NCBI RefSeq assembly: GCF_015709225.1
Contig: NZ_JADNRS010000049.1
Coordinates: forward strand, 1-64,000
DNA: 64,000 bases
Direction: 5' to 3'
Source: Acholeplasma laidlawii
Lineage (GTDB): Bacteria > Bacillota_I > Bacilli_A > Acholeplasmatales > Acholeplasmataceae
Shown here: positions 35,854-44,167 of the stretch, piece after piece
How positions within the stretch are numbered: position 1 is the stretch's first letter
Layout: each line of letters starts with the position of its first letter
Made by a program: the position numbers and the translations under genes
The notes under the pieces: model-generated
Told to the model about the DNA's origin: nothing
Database searches by the model: none
What the model saw: only the letters and a program-made list of their open reading frames with translations

Positions 35854-36846
35854 ATGAGTAATGCAACAATTTATGACGTTGCTGGGGCTGCAGGTGTTTC
35901 ATTAGCAACAGTTTCCAGAGTTTTAAATTCACCAGAGAAGGTTAAAGAAGAAACGCGTTTACGTGTTTTAAAAGTAATTAAAGAGTTAGGTTATAGACCA
36001 AACGTTATCGCTAGAGGTCTAGCAAGTAGAAAAACAACAACTGTCGGTGTTGTCATTTCAGATATTACTAGAGCATCTGTTTCTGAAATGTTAGGTGGTA
36101 TTGCTGATATTGCTGAAAAGTATAAATATTCTATTAAACTTTTTACAATGCATGATGAGGCTGATGTATTAGATACCTTACAAAATATTGTTGCAGAACA
36201 AGTGGATGGTATTCTTTATTTAAATGATGAACTAAGCGATAAAGACGTTGAATTAATCAAACGTATGTTTAATGAAAACAAAATTCCTTATGTGTTTGCT
36301 AATGTTGCAACATCAGATCCAATTGTACCTACAGTTTCTATTGACTATGTTAAAGCAGGTTATGAAATTACTAAGAAACTCATTGAAAAAGGCTGTAAGG
36401 ATATTTACTTACTATCAACAGCTAGAAGATATAGCGTAAATGATAAAAAAGAAGAAGGTTATACTAAAGCTATGGTTGAAGCTAAACTTGAACCAATGAT
36501 TTTTAGAACCAGTGGAGATACATCCATTAATAAACCTCACTTTGAAACATTCTTTGCAGATATTAATGTAGATGGCGCAATCGCAGTTAGAGACTCTATT
36601 GCAGTATCGTTTTTAAATACAGCAATCAATAACGGTAAAAAAGTACCAGAGAACTTAAAGATTGCTGGATTCCAAAATACGAAGTATGCAGCATTATCAA
36701 GACCTGAACTAACATCTATTGATATTCCAGTCTATGATATTGGTGCTGTATCTATGAGATTATTAACCAAGTTAATGCAATCTCATGATGTTGAAAACAC
36801 AAGAATCATCCTACCTCACAGAATTATTAACAGAGAATCAATTTAA
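35854..36846 (+). CDS. ccpA: LacI-family regulator, CcpA-like
   Basis: A 330-residue LacI/GalR-family regulator. The N-terminal HTH reads TIYDVAGAAGVSLATVSRVLN, and the hinge helix PNVIARGLASRKT follows. The rest is a periplasmic-binding-protein-like domain (about residues 60-330). N-terminal wording and length fit CcpA, which binds cre with HPr-Ser-P. The HPr-like gene at 17929 keeps the needed serine. AAAGGAG sits 9 bases before the ATG at 35854; an upstream in-frame ATG overlaps the operator and is rejected. The gene is monocistronic, with the T-box of tyrS downstream. A sugar-specific LacI regulator is the alternative. Confidence 0.8.
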   Translation: MSNATIYDVAGAAGVSLATVSRVLNSPEKVKEETRLRVLKVIKELGYRPNVIARGLASRKTTTVGVVISDITRASVSEMLGGIADIAEKYKYSIKLFTMHDEADVLDTLQNIVAEQVDGILYLNDELSDKDVELIKRMFNENKIPYVFANVATSDPIVPTVSIDYVKAGYEITKKLIEKGCKDIYLLSTARRYSVNDKKEEGYTKAMVEAKLEPMIFRTSGDTSINKPHFETFFADINVDGAIAVRDSIAVSFLNTAINNGKKVPENLKIAGFQNTKYAALSRPELTSIDIPVYDIGAVSMRLLTKLMQSHDVENTRIILPHRIINRESI

Positions 36847-36859
36847 TCAATCGATGATT

Positions 36860-37052
36860 TAGACTAAAGTAGTATATATCAACTTACAAAAAGAGATCTA
36901 GTACATGGTGGAAGACTAGAAGTTAATGATATAAATGAATTACAACTAATGAGATTACTTATAATAATGAGTGCACAGCAATGTGAACTAAGGTGGTACC
37001 ACGATTTAATGCGTCCTTAGGTTGATTTTTCAACCTAGGGACTTATTTTTTT
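36860..37052 (+). promoter_or_regulatory. T-box riboswitch, tyrosine
   Basis: T-box sequence AAGGTGGTACCACG is at 36990-37003. The Stem I apical loop GGTGGAAG is near 36907, lower-stem pairs TATATC/GATATA are seen, and the specifier UAC is at 36941-36943 (GAATTACAACT). The terminator stem pairs 37013-37024 with 37031-37042, then TTATTTTTTT. Uncharged tRNA-Tyr would favour read-through into tyrS. Confidence 0.93.
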
Positions 37053-37100
37053 AACAAATTATGATAAGATATGAAAGTATAAAGAAGGATAGTGAATAAA

Positions 37101-38333
37101 ATGGACTTATTTAAACAACTAGAATATAGAGGCATGGTCAAAGATGTAAGTGATCTTGAACTTGCTAAACAATTATTAAATGAACAAAAAATTAAATTTT
37201 ATGTGGGTTATGACCCAACAGGTGAATCTTTAACAGTAGGGCACTTAGTTCAAATTGTACGTATGTTGTATCTACAAAAACATGGACATACACCGGTTGT
37301 ATTAATTGGTGGTGGTACAGGTTTAATTGGAGATCCAAGAGAAACAAGTGAACGTTCTTTATTAACACTTGAAAAATCACTTGAAAATGCTAAGAAAATT
37401 GAAAATCAAATTAGAGGACTTATTAAAGGTAATGTAGAGTTTGTAAATAACTACGAATGGTTATCTAAAATTAATTTGATTAGTTTTTTAAGAGATTATG
37501 GCAAACATTTTAGTGTATCTTATATGTTACATAAAGATACTGTTCAAAAAAGATTAGAATCAGGTATTTCTTATACAGAGTTTTCTTATATGATTTTACA
37601 GTCTATTGACTGGCTAAATCTATACCAAAACCGTGATGTTAAAATTCAATTTGGTGGATCAGACCAATGGGGTAACTTAACATCTGGATTAGAACTGATT
37701 CGCCGTGTATTAGGTAAAAATGATGCAGTTGGTTTATCTAGCCCACTGTTATTAAAAGCTGATGGTACAAAATTTGGTAAATCAGAATCTGGTGCGTTAT
37801 GGCTAGATAAAGAACTCACATCACCTTATGAATTATACCAATACTTTTTAAATAGTAGTGATACGGATATTGAACAATTCTTAAAACTTCTTACTTTAAT
37901 TGAACAAGATGAAATTGAAACTATTTTAGAAACACACCGTGAAAAACCAGAACTACGTCATGCTCAAAAAGTACTAGCTAAAGCGGTTGTAGAATTAGTA
38001 CATGGTAAAGAAGAGTTAGAAACTGCACTTCAAGTAACAGATGCATTATTTAGTGGCGAGTTTGATGGTTTAACAAAATCAGCTTATAAAACACTAGAAA
38101 GTGTTATTAATGTGGTGCATTTTAATGGTGAAAACTTAATTGAACTTGTTGTAAAATCAGGACTTGCATCCTCTAATAGAGAAGCAAGAGAATTTATTTC
38201 AAATGGAGCAATTAGTATCCAAGGTGAAAAGATAACAGATTCCATGTATAATGTAGTAGAAACATCAAAAGCATTTGATTCTTATGCAATCATTAGAAGA
38301 GGAAAGAAAAAATACGCACTCATCGTATTTTAA
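37101..38333 (+). CDS. tyrS: tyrosyl-tRNA synthetase
   Basis: Class I synthetase charging tRNA-Tyr, 410 residues. The HIGH-like motif is in [15 protein letters not shown] and the KMSKS-like motif is [20 protein letters not shown] is typical, and a C-terminal S4-like domain (about residues 345-410, [18 protein letters not shown]) is present. AAGGAT lies about 10 bases before the ATG at 37101; an in-frame GTG at 37092 is too close to it. Controlled by the tyrosine T-box. A lipid kinase gene follows 8 bases later. Confidence 0.96.
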   Translation: MDLFKQLEYRGMVKDVSDLELAKQLLNEQKIKFYVGYDPTGESLTVGHLVQIVRMLYLQKHGHTPVVLIGGGTGLIGDPRETSERSLLTLEKSLENAKKIENQIRGLIKGNVEFVNNYEWLSKINLISFLRDYGKHFSVSYMLHKDTVQKRLESGISYTEFSYMILQSIDWLNLYQNRDVKIQFGGSDQWGNLTSGLELIRRVLGKNDAVGLSSPLLLKADGTKFGKSESGALWLDKELTSPYELYQYFLNSSDTDIEQFLKLLTLIEQDEIETILETHREKPELRHAQKVLAKAVVELVHGKEELETALQVTDALFSGEFDGLTKSAYKTLESVINVVHFNGENLIELVVKSGLASSNREAREFISNGAISIQGEKITDSMYNVVETSKAFDSYAIIRRGKKKYALIVF

Positions 38334-38341
38334 ATATAGCG

Positions 38342-39184
38342 ATGGATATAATATTATATAACCCATTATCAAATAAAGGCAAAAATATAAAAATTGCAGA
38401 AAAACTTCATAAAAAAGCTACCAAAGAACAAAGGGAATCTAAAATTGTTAACCTAATTGAGATCAAGGATGTTCAAGCGTTTTTAAATGGTTATAATGCA
38501 GATGACCGTATGATCTTAATTGGTGGGGACGGCACTTTAAATCGTGTTGTAAACCAAATTAAAGATATCGTCATAAAGCCTCAGATCTATATGTATAAAG
38601 CAGGTACGGGTAATGATTTTATGCGCAGCATTAAATCAAAGAAAAACTTAGTGGATATCAAACCACATATCCAAAATTTACCGATTTTAAAGGTAAATGG
38701 TAAAGAAGAATTGTTCCTAAACGGTGCTGGTGTTGGCCTTGATGGTCTTGTTTGTTACAACGTAAATACATCTAAGGAATCCAAAAATAAATCAAACTAT
38801 TTTAAAAATGCCTTTAAATCATTTATGTCATATAAACCAGTATCGGTCTTAATTGATGTTGATGGTAAGGTGTGGGAAGAAAATAAGGTTTGGTTTGTTA
38901 CAGCGATGAATGCCCCATATTTTGGAGGAGGTATGAAACTTGCACCTAATAAACTGCGAAAATTAGATCATTTAGAATTGGTAGTCATAAAAAAGGTACC
39001 TAGATGGTTGATTTTTATGATATTTCCAACTATCTATTTAGGATGGCATAAAATATTTAGAAGTTTTGTAAGATTTTACAAAGGACAACACATCAAAGTA
39101 ACGATGTTAACAGATAGCTATCTTCAAAGAGATGGTGAACATGAATATCCTGTAAGAGAATTTGAAGTATTTAAAAATAAATAG
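38342..39184 (+). CDS. diacylglycerol/lipid kinase family protein
   Basis: A 280-residue member of the DagK/YegS lipid kinase family. The nucleotide loop GGDGTLNRVVNQI is near residues 60-72, and GTGNDFMRS near 93-101 is the second conserved motif. FGGGMKLAPNKLRKLDHLELV is typical of the C-terminal beta-sandwich (cited for GGGMKLAP). It probably phosphorylates diacylglycerol or a related lipid at the membrane face. No strong ribosome-binding site is seen, and the ATG is 8 bases after tyrS, so translational coupling is likely. Confidence 0.85.
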   Translation: MDIILYNPLSNKGKNIKIAEKLHKKATKEQRESKIVNLIEIKDVQAFLNGYNADDRMILIGGDGTLNRVVNQIKDIVIKPQIYMYKAGTGNDFMRSIKSKKNLVDIKPHIQNLPILKVNGKEELFLNGAGVGLDGLVCYNVNTSKESKNKSNYFKNAFKSFMSYKPVSVLIDVDGKVWEENKVWFVTAMNAPYFGGGMKLAPNKLRKLDHLELVVIKKVPRWLIFMIFPTIYLGWHKIFRSFVRFYKGQHIKVTMLTDSYLQRDGEHEYPVREFEVFKNK

Positions 39185-39200
39185 AATATAGAAAAATAAG

Positions 39201-39235
39201 TCTAGATTGAATACCATTTCAGTCTAGATTTTTTT
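39201..39235 (+). terminator. terminator after the lipid kinase gene
   Basis: TCTAGATTGAA (39201-39211) pairs with TTCAGTCTAGA (39218-39228) with one G-U, then TTTTTTTC. Confidence 0.85.
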
Positions 39236-39270
39236 CAAATATACCTAAGGTTTTAATTAAAATATCTGAA

Positions 39271-40341
39271 ATGCTTTCGGATAATCATAAAAACATGGTT
39301 TATACTATCTATGCTAATGAAGTTGCAGCTATTATTCCGACCAGTGACTTTAATAAAGCATATGAAATTGGTTTAAACCTACTAAATAAGATGGCCGATT
39401 CTATCGCTATCGATAGATACCAAATTGGCATACTACTCAATGGGAGTATCGTCCAATATCCACTCCATATAAAAGATTCCAATGATGCTATAAAAAATTC
39501 AGCCATGATATTAGATCAAACGATAAATGACTTTGGTCTCCATGAATATAATGATGAAATGGAAAGAAAAAGTAGACTACAGGGTGAACTGGTTTCTGAG
39601 TTACTACATGCTATAAAAGAGAATGAATTTCACTTGGTCTATCAACCTAAAATTTCTTTAGATGGCAGCGAGCAATTAAGTGTTGAAGCGCTACTTAGAT
39701 GGCATCACCCGTATAAAGGTACGATTAGCCCTATGGTATTCATACCAGTTGCAGAAGAATCGGGTCTTATCAATGAAATAACTAAGACTGTGATTAGAAA
39801 CGTTATTGAGCAGACCTTATTATGGAAAGAAAAGGGTCTTGATGTTAAAACATCTATCAACATCTCTCATCGCGACTTTAATCATAAAGATTTTTTGACA
39901 TACATCCAAAAATCAATGGCTGAATGCCAAATAGATCCTTCGTTCATTGAGTTTGAGATTACTGAAAGAGGTGTACTTGAACGTAATGATAATATAATAA
40001 AATTATTTACTAATTTAAGAGATATGGGAATTAAAATATCAATTGATGACTTTGGCACAGGGTATAATTCACTTATCCACTTAGTACAAGTACCAATGGA
40101 TTATCTAAAAGTTGATAGATCCTTTATCATCAATATTACAAAACCTAAGTATCAAAAGAGGATTCAAAGATTAATTAGTTTAGCACACGATCTAGATATT
40201 AAAGTAATTGCTGAAGGTGTTGAAACCAAAGAACAACTCGATTTCCTTAAAGACATGAATTGTGATATTGTACAAGGTTATTACTTATCTAAACCGTTAG
40301 AAGCAGATGCTCTTGAGGCATTTTACAAAAATAGGGTATAA
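39271..40341 (+). pseudogene. 5'-truncated GGDEF-EAL protein with intact EAL domain
   Basis: The EAL domain (about residues 105-350) looks intact: EALLRWHHP, SINIS, FEITERG, DDFGTGYNSL, KVDRSFI, IAEGVE and QGYYLSKPL, so c-di-GMP phosphodiesterase activity is possible. The first ~100 residues are the C-terminal half of a degenerate GGDEF domain (TIYANEVAAIIP at the GGDEF position). Matching sequence continues upstream of the first ATG in the same frame (codons from 39211) into the preceding terminator, where a TGA at 39208 closes the frame. No ribosome-binding site precedes 39271 or the next ATG. I read it as a truncated remnant, possibly still translated. Confidence 0.6.
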
Positions 40342-40368
40342 AAAAAGTGATGATATCATCACTTTTTT
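40341..40368. terminator. bidirectional terminator
   Basis: Perfect palindrome GTGATGATATCATCAC (40347-40362) flanked by A6 and T6, between the convergent EAL and trpS genes; the trpS stop is inside it. Confidence 0.9.
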
Positions 40369-41363
40369 CTTTTTAAGCCCATTTTCGAGAGGATTTTCGA
40401 AAGTTTTCTTTGAGCATACATGGAAGCTTTTTGAGCACCCGCATCTAATATATCGTCTAAGGTATTTGAAGCTATTAAAGTTTTATAATTTTCTTGAATT
40501 TGACCAATATGTTCGGCAACAATTTCAGCCAAGTCAGCCTTAAATCCAGCGTAGGATGTTTCATATTTGTATTTAGATTCAATGTCTTTAATATCTAAAT
40601 TTGTAATTGCAGAGTAAATTGTAAGTAAGTTTGAGATACCTGGCTTATTGACTTCATCAAAATATATTTTAGTATCTGAATCTGTTACAGCAGACTTAAT
40701 CTTATTTTTAATTTGATTTAAGTTATCTTCTAATAAAATATAAGACTTTTGAGATAAGCCTTCAGACTTACTCATTTTTTTAGTAGGTTCTTGAAGGTCT
40801 TTAATCTTAGCGCCCACTTTAGTTACATAGCCCTCAGGAACCACAAATGTGTCTCCATACATATGATTAAATCTTTGAGCTAAAGTTCTTGTAAGTTCTA
40901 AGTGCTGAGTTTGGTCTTCTCCAACTGGTACGATACTTGCATCGTATAATAGTATATCTGCAGCCATAAGTGCTGGATAAGTTAAAAGAGAAGTACGAAC
41001 GCCTTCAGTTTGTGAGGTACGCTTTTCTTTAAACTGAATCATACGCTCCATTTCACCAATGTAAGCAGTAGACTCCATAATATATGAAAGCATTGCATGT
41101 TCCATCACCTCAGATTGAACAAATAAATTCACTCTGTTTGGATCTAGTCCACATGCGATATAGTATGCTGCAATATCGCGTACTCTCTTTTTTAATAATT
41201 GCTTATCTTGTGGTGTTGTTATTGCATGTAAGTCAGCAATAAAAATAAAGAATTCTGTTTCTGGTAATTCATTTTGTAGTTTAACAAATTGTTTGATTGC
41301 TCCAATGTAGTTACCAAGTGTTAACTCACCGGTTGGTTTAATGCCTGATACAAGTCTTTTCAT
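40359..41363 (-). CDS. trpS: tryptophanyl-tRNA synthetase
   Basis: Class I synthetase charging tRNA-Trp, 334 residues. The start MKRLVSGIKPTGELTLGNYIGA contains the HIGH equivalent (TLGN). PVGEDQTQHLELTR binds the substrate, and KKMSKSEGLS is the KMSKS loop. TGA is its stop, and Trp here is not encoded by TGA, in line with the standard code. It is controlled by a tryptophan T-box and its own consensus promoter. Confidence 0.96.
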   Translation of the reverse strand: MKRLVSGIKPTGELTLGNYIGAIKQFVKLQNELPETEFFIFIADLHAITTPQDKQLLKKRVRDIAAYYIACGLDPNRVNLFVQSEVMEHAMLSYIMESTAYIGEMERMIQFKEKRTSQTEGVRTSLLTYPALMAADILLYDASIVPVGEDQTQHLELTRTLAQRFNHMYGDTFVVPEGYVTKVGAKIKDLQEPTKKMSKSEGLSQKSYILLEDNLNQIKNKIKSAVTDSDTKIYFDEVNKPGISNLLTIYSAITNLDIKDIESKYKYETSYAGFKADLAEIVAEHIGQIQENYKTLIASNTLDDILDAGAQKASMYAQRKLSKILSKMGLKRKK

Positions 41364-41390
41364 TAAATGATTCCTTTCTGTAAATAAAAA

Positions 41391-41600
41391 TTCGTCCTTA
41401 AAAGTATAATAACTTCTAAGGACGAAATATAATTTCGCGGTACCACCTTAGTTCTAGATAAAAATCTAGCACTTATATGTAGTTGTATAAGCTCCAAGGT
41501 CCATTCACGACTAAGTTTTTCCTATATTTCACCAGGCTATAGGTCTCTAAATAAAAAGTTAGTAGTTACTTGTTCTTATCATTGCTTATTCATATTGTAT
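41391..41600 (-). promoter_or_regulatory. T-box riboswitch, tryptophan
   Basis: On the minus strand the T-box AAGGTGGTACCGCG is at 41449-41436 and the specifier UGG at 41503-41501, in the context GAATGGACC. The terminator stem pairs TTCGTCCTTA and its complement (41391-41400 with 41417-41426) followed by a T-run. It senses uncharged tRNA-Trp to control trpS. Confidence 0.92.
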
Positions 41601-41622
41601 AATTTTATGAATGATTAGTCAA
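41594..41622 (-). promoter_or_regulatory. promoter of trpS
   Basis: Minus strand TTGACT (41622-41617) and TACAAT (41599-41594), spacing 17. Confidence 0.65.
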
Positions 41623-41631
41623 TTATAAAGA

Positions 41632-43395
41632 TTATTCATTTAATAAAGCTTCTAATTGATCTAATAAAGATTCCATACGTTTTACAACTGCTAGGAAAGA
41701 TTCTTTCTTAGTTAAATCTGCACCAGCAATTTTGGCTTCATCCACTGGATACATAGAACCACCAGTTTTTAACATATCAATATAGTTATCAAATGCTTTA
41801 GGTGTATTTGATTTAACATTATCATAAATCTTTAATGAAGCACTAAATGCTGTTGCATATTGGTATACGTAAAATGGTGTGTAGAATAAGTGAGGTATAT
41901 ATGCCCAAACATATTGTTTACCTGGTTCTTTAGTAATGTCTAACCCGTAGTAATGTTGGTATAAATCAATCATGATTTGGCTTAATGCTTTTTCATTGAC
42001 TGGTTTACCTTCACTTACAAGTTTATTTGCTTCATATTCATAAGTAGCAAATAAAGTTTGACGGTAGAAAGTTGAATGAATGTTATCGATTGCTAAAGAT
42101 AGTAATTCAATCTTTTCTTGTTTAGAATTAGATTTTTCTAATAAGTAATCTAATAAAGCATGTTCATTGAATGTAGACGCGATTTCTGCAACGAAGATCG
42201 TGTAGTTAGAAATAGCCATTGGTTGTGCTTTATCAGAGAAAATAGAGTGTGCTGAGTGTCCTGCTTCGTGTGCAAGTGTAAATACTGCATCTAATGTATC
42301 ATTATGATTTAATAAGATAAACGGATGATGACCATACATACCAGAAGAATAAGCACCACTACGTTTTCCATCTTGAGGTTTTGCATCTACAAAGCCATCT
42401 TTGATCGCATCTTTTTGGTTATCAACGAATTCTTTAGGGAAGTTTTTAATAGATTCTAAGAATAGTGCTTTGGCTTCATCATATGGATATTTTTTACCAG
42501 ATTTTGCAAGTGGTAAGAAACGATCATATGTGAAGTATTCATCCATACCTAAAGCTTTTTTTCTAATTTCAATATAACGTTTTAATGTATGTGTATTTTC
42601 ATATGCAGTATCTTTTAAGTTATGGAATACTGAGGTAGGAATATTATTGTTAAAGAGTGCTGCATCTAAACTGGATGCGTAACCTCTATTTTTATTATTT
42701 GCTGATAGTGACTGTAAAACTAAGTTATATGTTGCAGCAAATGCTGTTTTATTATCCACATATTTTCTATATAAGGACTCAAAAATTGCTTTTCTATCTT
42801 CAGGTGTTTTAGCGTCTTCAATTAATGCTCTAAACTGTGCTTGAGTGACTAAGACATCACTACCATCTGACAATTTAATTGTTTCATCTTTACGATCGAT
42901 TGTAGATAATGCTTGGTATAAAGAGGTAGGAATATTTCTAATTGGTGAGAAGTTAGACATTAACTGTTCACTTTTTGCATCTAAAATATGTTCTTGGCCT
43001 CTAAATAACTTTTCATAAGGAAACTTGAATGGTTTTAAGAATTCATCCTTTTCAACAAAACCTAAGACTGTTTCTTTTCCTAGGTCAATAATCTCTGGTG
43101 AGATGAATGAAGTTAATTGATTCAACTCAGATAATACTAAACCAACTTGTTGATTCATTTGCATTTTCTTAGTATCTTTTAAGTTTAAATCAGATGCTAA
43201 ATGTGCATACGCATATACTTTGTATAAAAGTTTGGTGACATCCTCATCGAATTTATGATAAGCTAAGAAATCATCAAAATTACCAAGTTTTCCTTTGAAA
43301 TTACTGAATTTAGCAACCTCTGTTTTTAATAAATTGAAATCTTTTTCCCATGCTTCATCATTCGGATAAAAGACTGATAAATCCCATTTTGACAT
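41632..43395 (-). CDS. pepF: oligoendopeptidase F
   Basis: Cytoplasmic M3 zinc metallopeptidase that cleaves imported oligopeptides, 587 residues. The zinc site HEAGHSAHS begins at H376, with the third ligand Glu further on in FNEHALLDYLLE. PepF_N-like segments precede it. AGGAG is 10 bases from the ATG at 43395, whereas the in-frame GTG at 43404 is too close to it. TGA and TAA stops are avoided internally. Its job complements oppABCDF, and both genes have a nearly identical cre-like element upstream. Confidence 0.93.
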   Translation of the reverse strand: MSKWDLSVFYPNDEAWEKDFNLLKTEVAKFSNFKGKLGNFDDFLAYHKFDEDVTKLLYKVYAYAHLASDLNLKDTKKMQMNQQVGLVLSELNQLTSFISPEIIDLGKETVLGFVEKDEFLKPFKFPYEKLFRGQEHILDAKSEQLMSNFSPIRNIPTSLYQALSTIDRKDETIKLSDGSDVLVTQAQFRALIEDAKTPEDRKAIFESLYRKYVDNKTAFAATYNLVLQSLSANNKNRGYASSLDAALFNNNIPTSVFHNLKDTAYENTHTLKRYIEIRKKALGMDEYFTYDRFLPLAKSGKKYPYDEAKALFLESIKNFPKEFVDNQKDAIKDGFVDAKPQDGKRSGAYSSGMYGHHPFILLNHNDTLDAVFTLAHEAGHSAHSIFSDKAQPMAISNYTIFVAEIASTFNEHALLDYLLEKSNSKQEKIELLSLAIDNIHSTFYRQTLFATYEYEANKLVSEGKPVNEKALSQIMIDLYQHYYGLDITKEPGKQYVWAYIPHLFYTPFYVYQYATAFSASLKIYDNVKSNTPKAFDNYIDMLKTGGSMYPVDEAKIAGADLTKKESFLAVVKRMESLLDQLEALLNE

Positions 43396-43417
43396 ATGGT
43401 CCACGCTCCTTAAATAA

Positions 43418-43447
43418 ATTATAGTAATTATATCAATAAAATATCAA
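43418..43447 (-). promoter_or_regulatory. promoter of pepF
   Basis: Minus strand TTGATA (43447-43442) and TATAAT (43423-43418), spacing 18. Confidence 0.55.
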
Positions 43448-43487
43448 AATATAAAGAAAACAAGTAATTATATGCACATTTGTTTGA

Positions 43488-43501
43488 TGAATACGTTTTC
43501 A
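43488..43501 (+). promoter_or_regulatory. cre-like operator between pepF and spx
   Basis: TGAATACGTTTTCA differs by one base from the site upstream of oppA (494-507). It lies 33 bases before the spx -35, almost the same distance and orientation as at oppA, and 40 bases beyond the pepF -35. Which gene it controls is open. Confidence 0.5.
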
Positions 43502-43534
43502 GTTTGAGGTTAAAAATAAATTCCGGGTTTACTA

Positions 43535-43563
43535 TTGTAAATTGTTTGACAAAACTATATAAT
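43535..43563 (+). promoter_or_regulatory. promoter of spx
   Basis: TTGTAA (43535-43540) and TATAAT (43558-43563), spacing 17. A TTGACA at 43546-43551 lies within and could be a -35 for a weaker overlapping promoter. Confidence 0.5.
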
Positions 43564-43572
43564 AACAGTAGA

Positions 43573-43606
43573 CACTCCTGAAGGCATTAGCCTTGCATAA
43601 CTGGAG
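43573..43606 (+). promoter_or_regulatory. structured 5' leader of spx
   Basis: ACTCC/GGAGT outer pairs enclose an AAGGC-ATTA-GCCTT hairpin in the short spx leader, upstream of AGGAGG. No known riboswitch is recognised; it may tune translation or stability. Confidence 0.4.
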
Positions 43607-43630
43607 TAGCATGATAGGAGGAGACTAAAG

Positions 43631-44092
43631 ATGATTACAATTTATACGACTCCAAGTTGCTCATCATGTCGTAAGGCAAAAAAATGGCTCGATGAGCATA
43701 AGGTAGCATATGAGGAAAAGAATTTATTCAACCACCGCATTAATGATACCGACATTGAGATGATGTTAAATCACGCCGAAAATGGATTTGATGACATTAT
43801 TTCAACACGTTCTAAAGTGTTTAAAGAACAAGAATTAGAAGTAGAAGATATGTCAGTATCCGAACTTAAAAACTTTATTATTAGCCATCCGTCTGTTTTA
43901 AAACGTCCAATTATCGTTGATGCTAAACGCATGCAAGTAGGATATAATGATGAAGAAATTCGTGTGTTTATTCCAAAGAAATTAAGAGAAATGATCATGA
44001 GAGAAAACTCTGAGGAAGATTTTACACATTATGAAGACACATTGAGCAGATATTTTGCAACGATTGACACCAAAGAAACTGATGAAGAATAA
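43631..44092 (+). CDS. spx: Spx/ArsC-family redox regulator
   Basis: A 153-residue Spx homologue. Spx binds the RNA polymerase alpha C-terminal domain to switch transcription during disulfide stress. The redox switch CxxC (C10, C13 in TPSCSSCRKA) is intact, and the ArsC-like fold with LKRPIIVDAKRMQVGYNDEEI, cited for RPIIVD and GYNDEEI, is clear. It is longer than Bacillus Spx (131) by an acidic C-terminal extension (EEDFTHYEDT to DTKETDEE). It could join the thiol response with the redox operon at 19175. AGGAGG precedes the ATG. Confidence 0.92.
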   Translation: MITIYTTPSCSSCRKAKKWLDEHKVAYEEKNLFNHRINDTDIEMMLNHAENGFDDIISTRSKVFKEQELEVEDMSVSELKNFIISHPSVLKRPIIVDAKRMQVGYNDEEIRVFIPKKLREMIMRENSEEDFTHYEDTLSRYFATIDTKETDEE

Positions 44093-44117
44093 CTTTTATG
44101 AGTTATTCTTTTTTTTA
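44085..44117 (+). terminator. terminator of spx
   Basis: AAGAATAACT (44085-44094, overlapping the stop) pairs with AGTTATTCTT (44101-44110), then T8. Confidence 0.88.
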
Positions 44118-44167
44118 TATTCATGGTAAAATGGCTCTATAGTGTAATAGCGTGAGGAGATTTTTAA

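Noticed and set aside
40307-40543. Plus-strand open frame over the EAL/trpS terminator
   Set aside because: It crosses a terminator and runs antisense to trpS; low-complexity translation.
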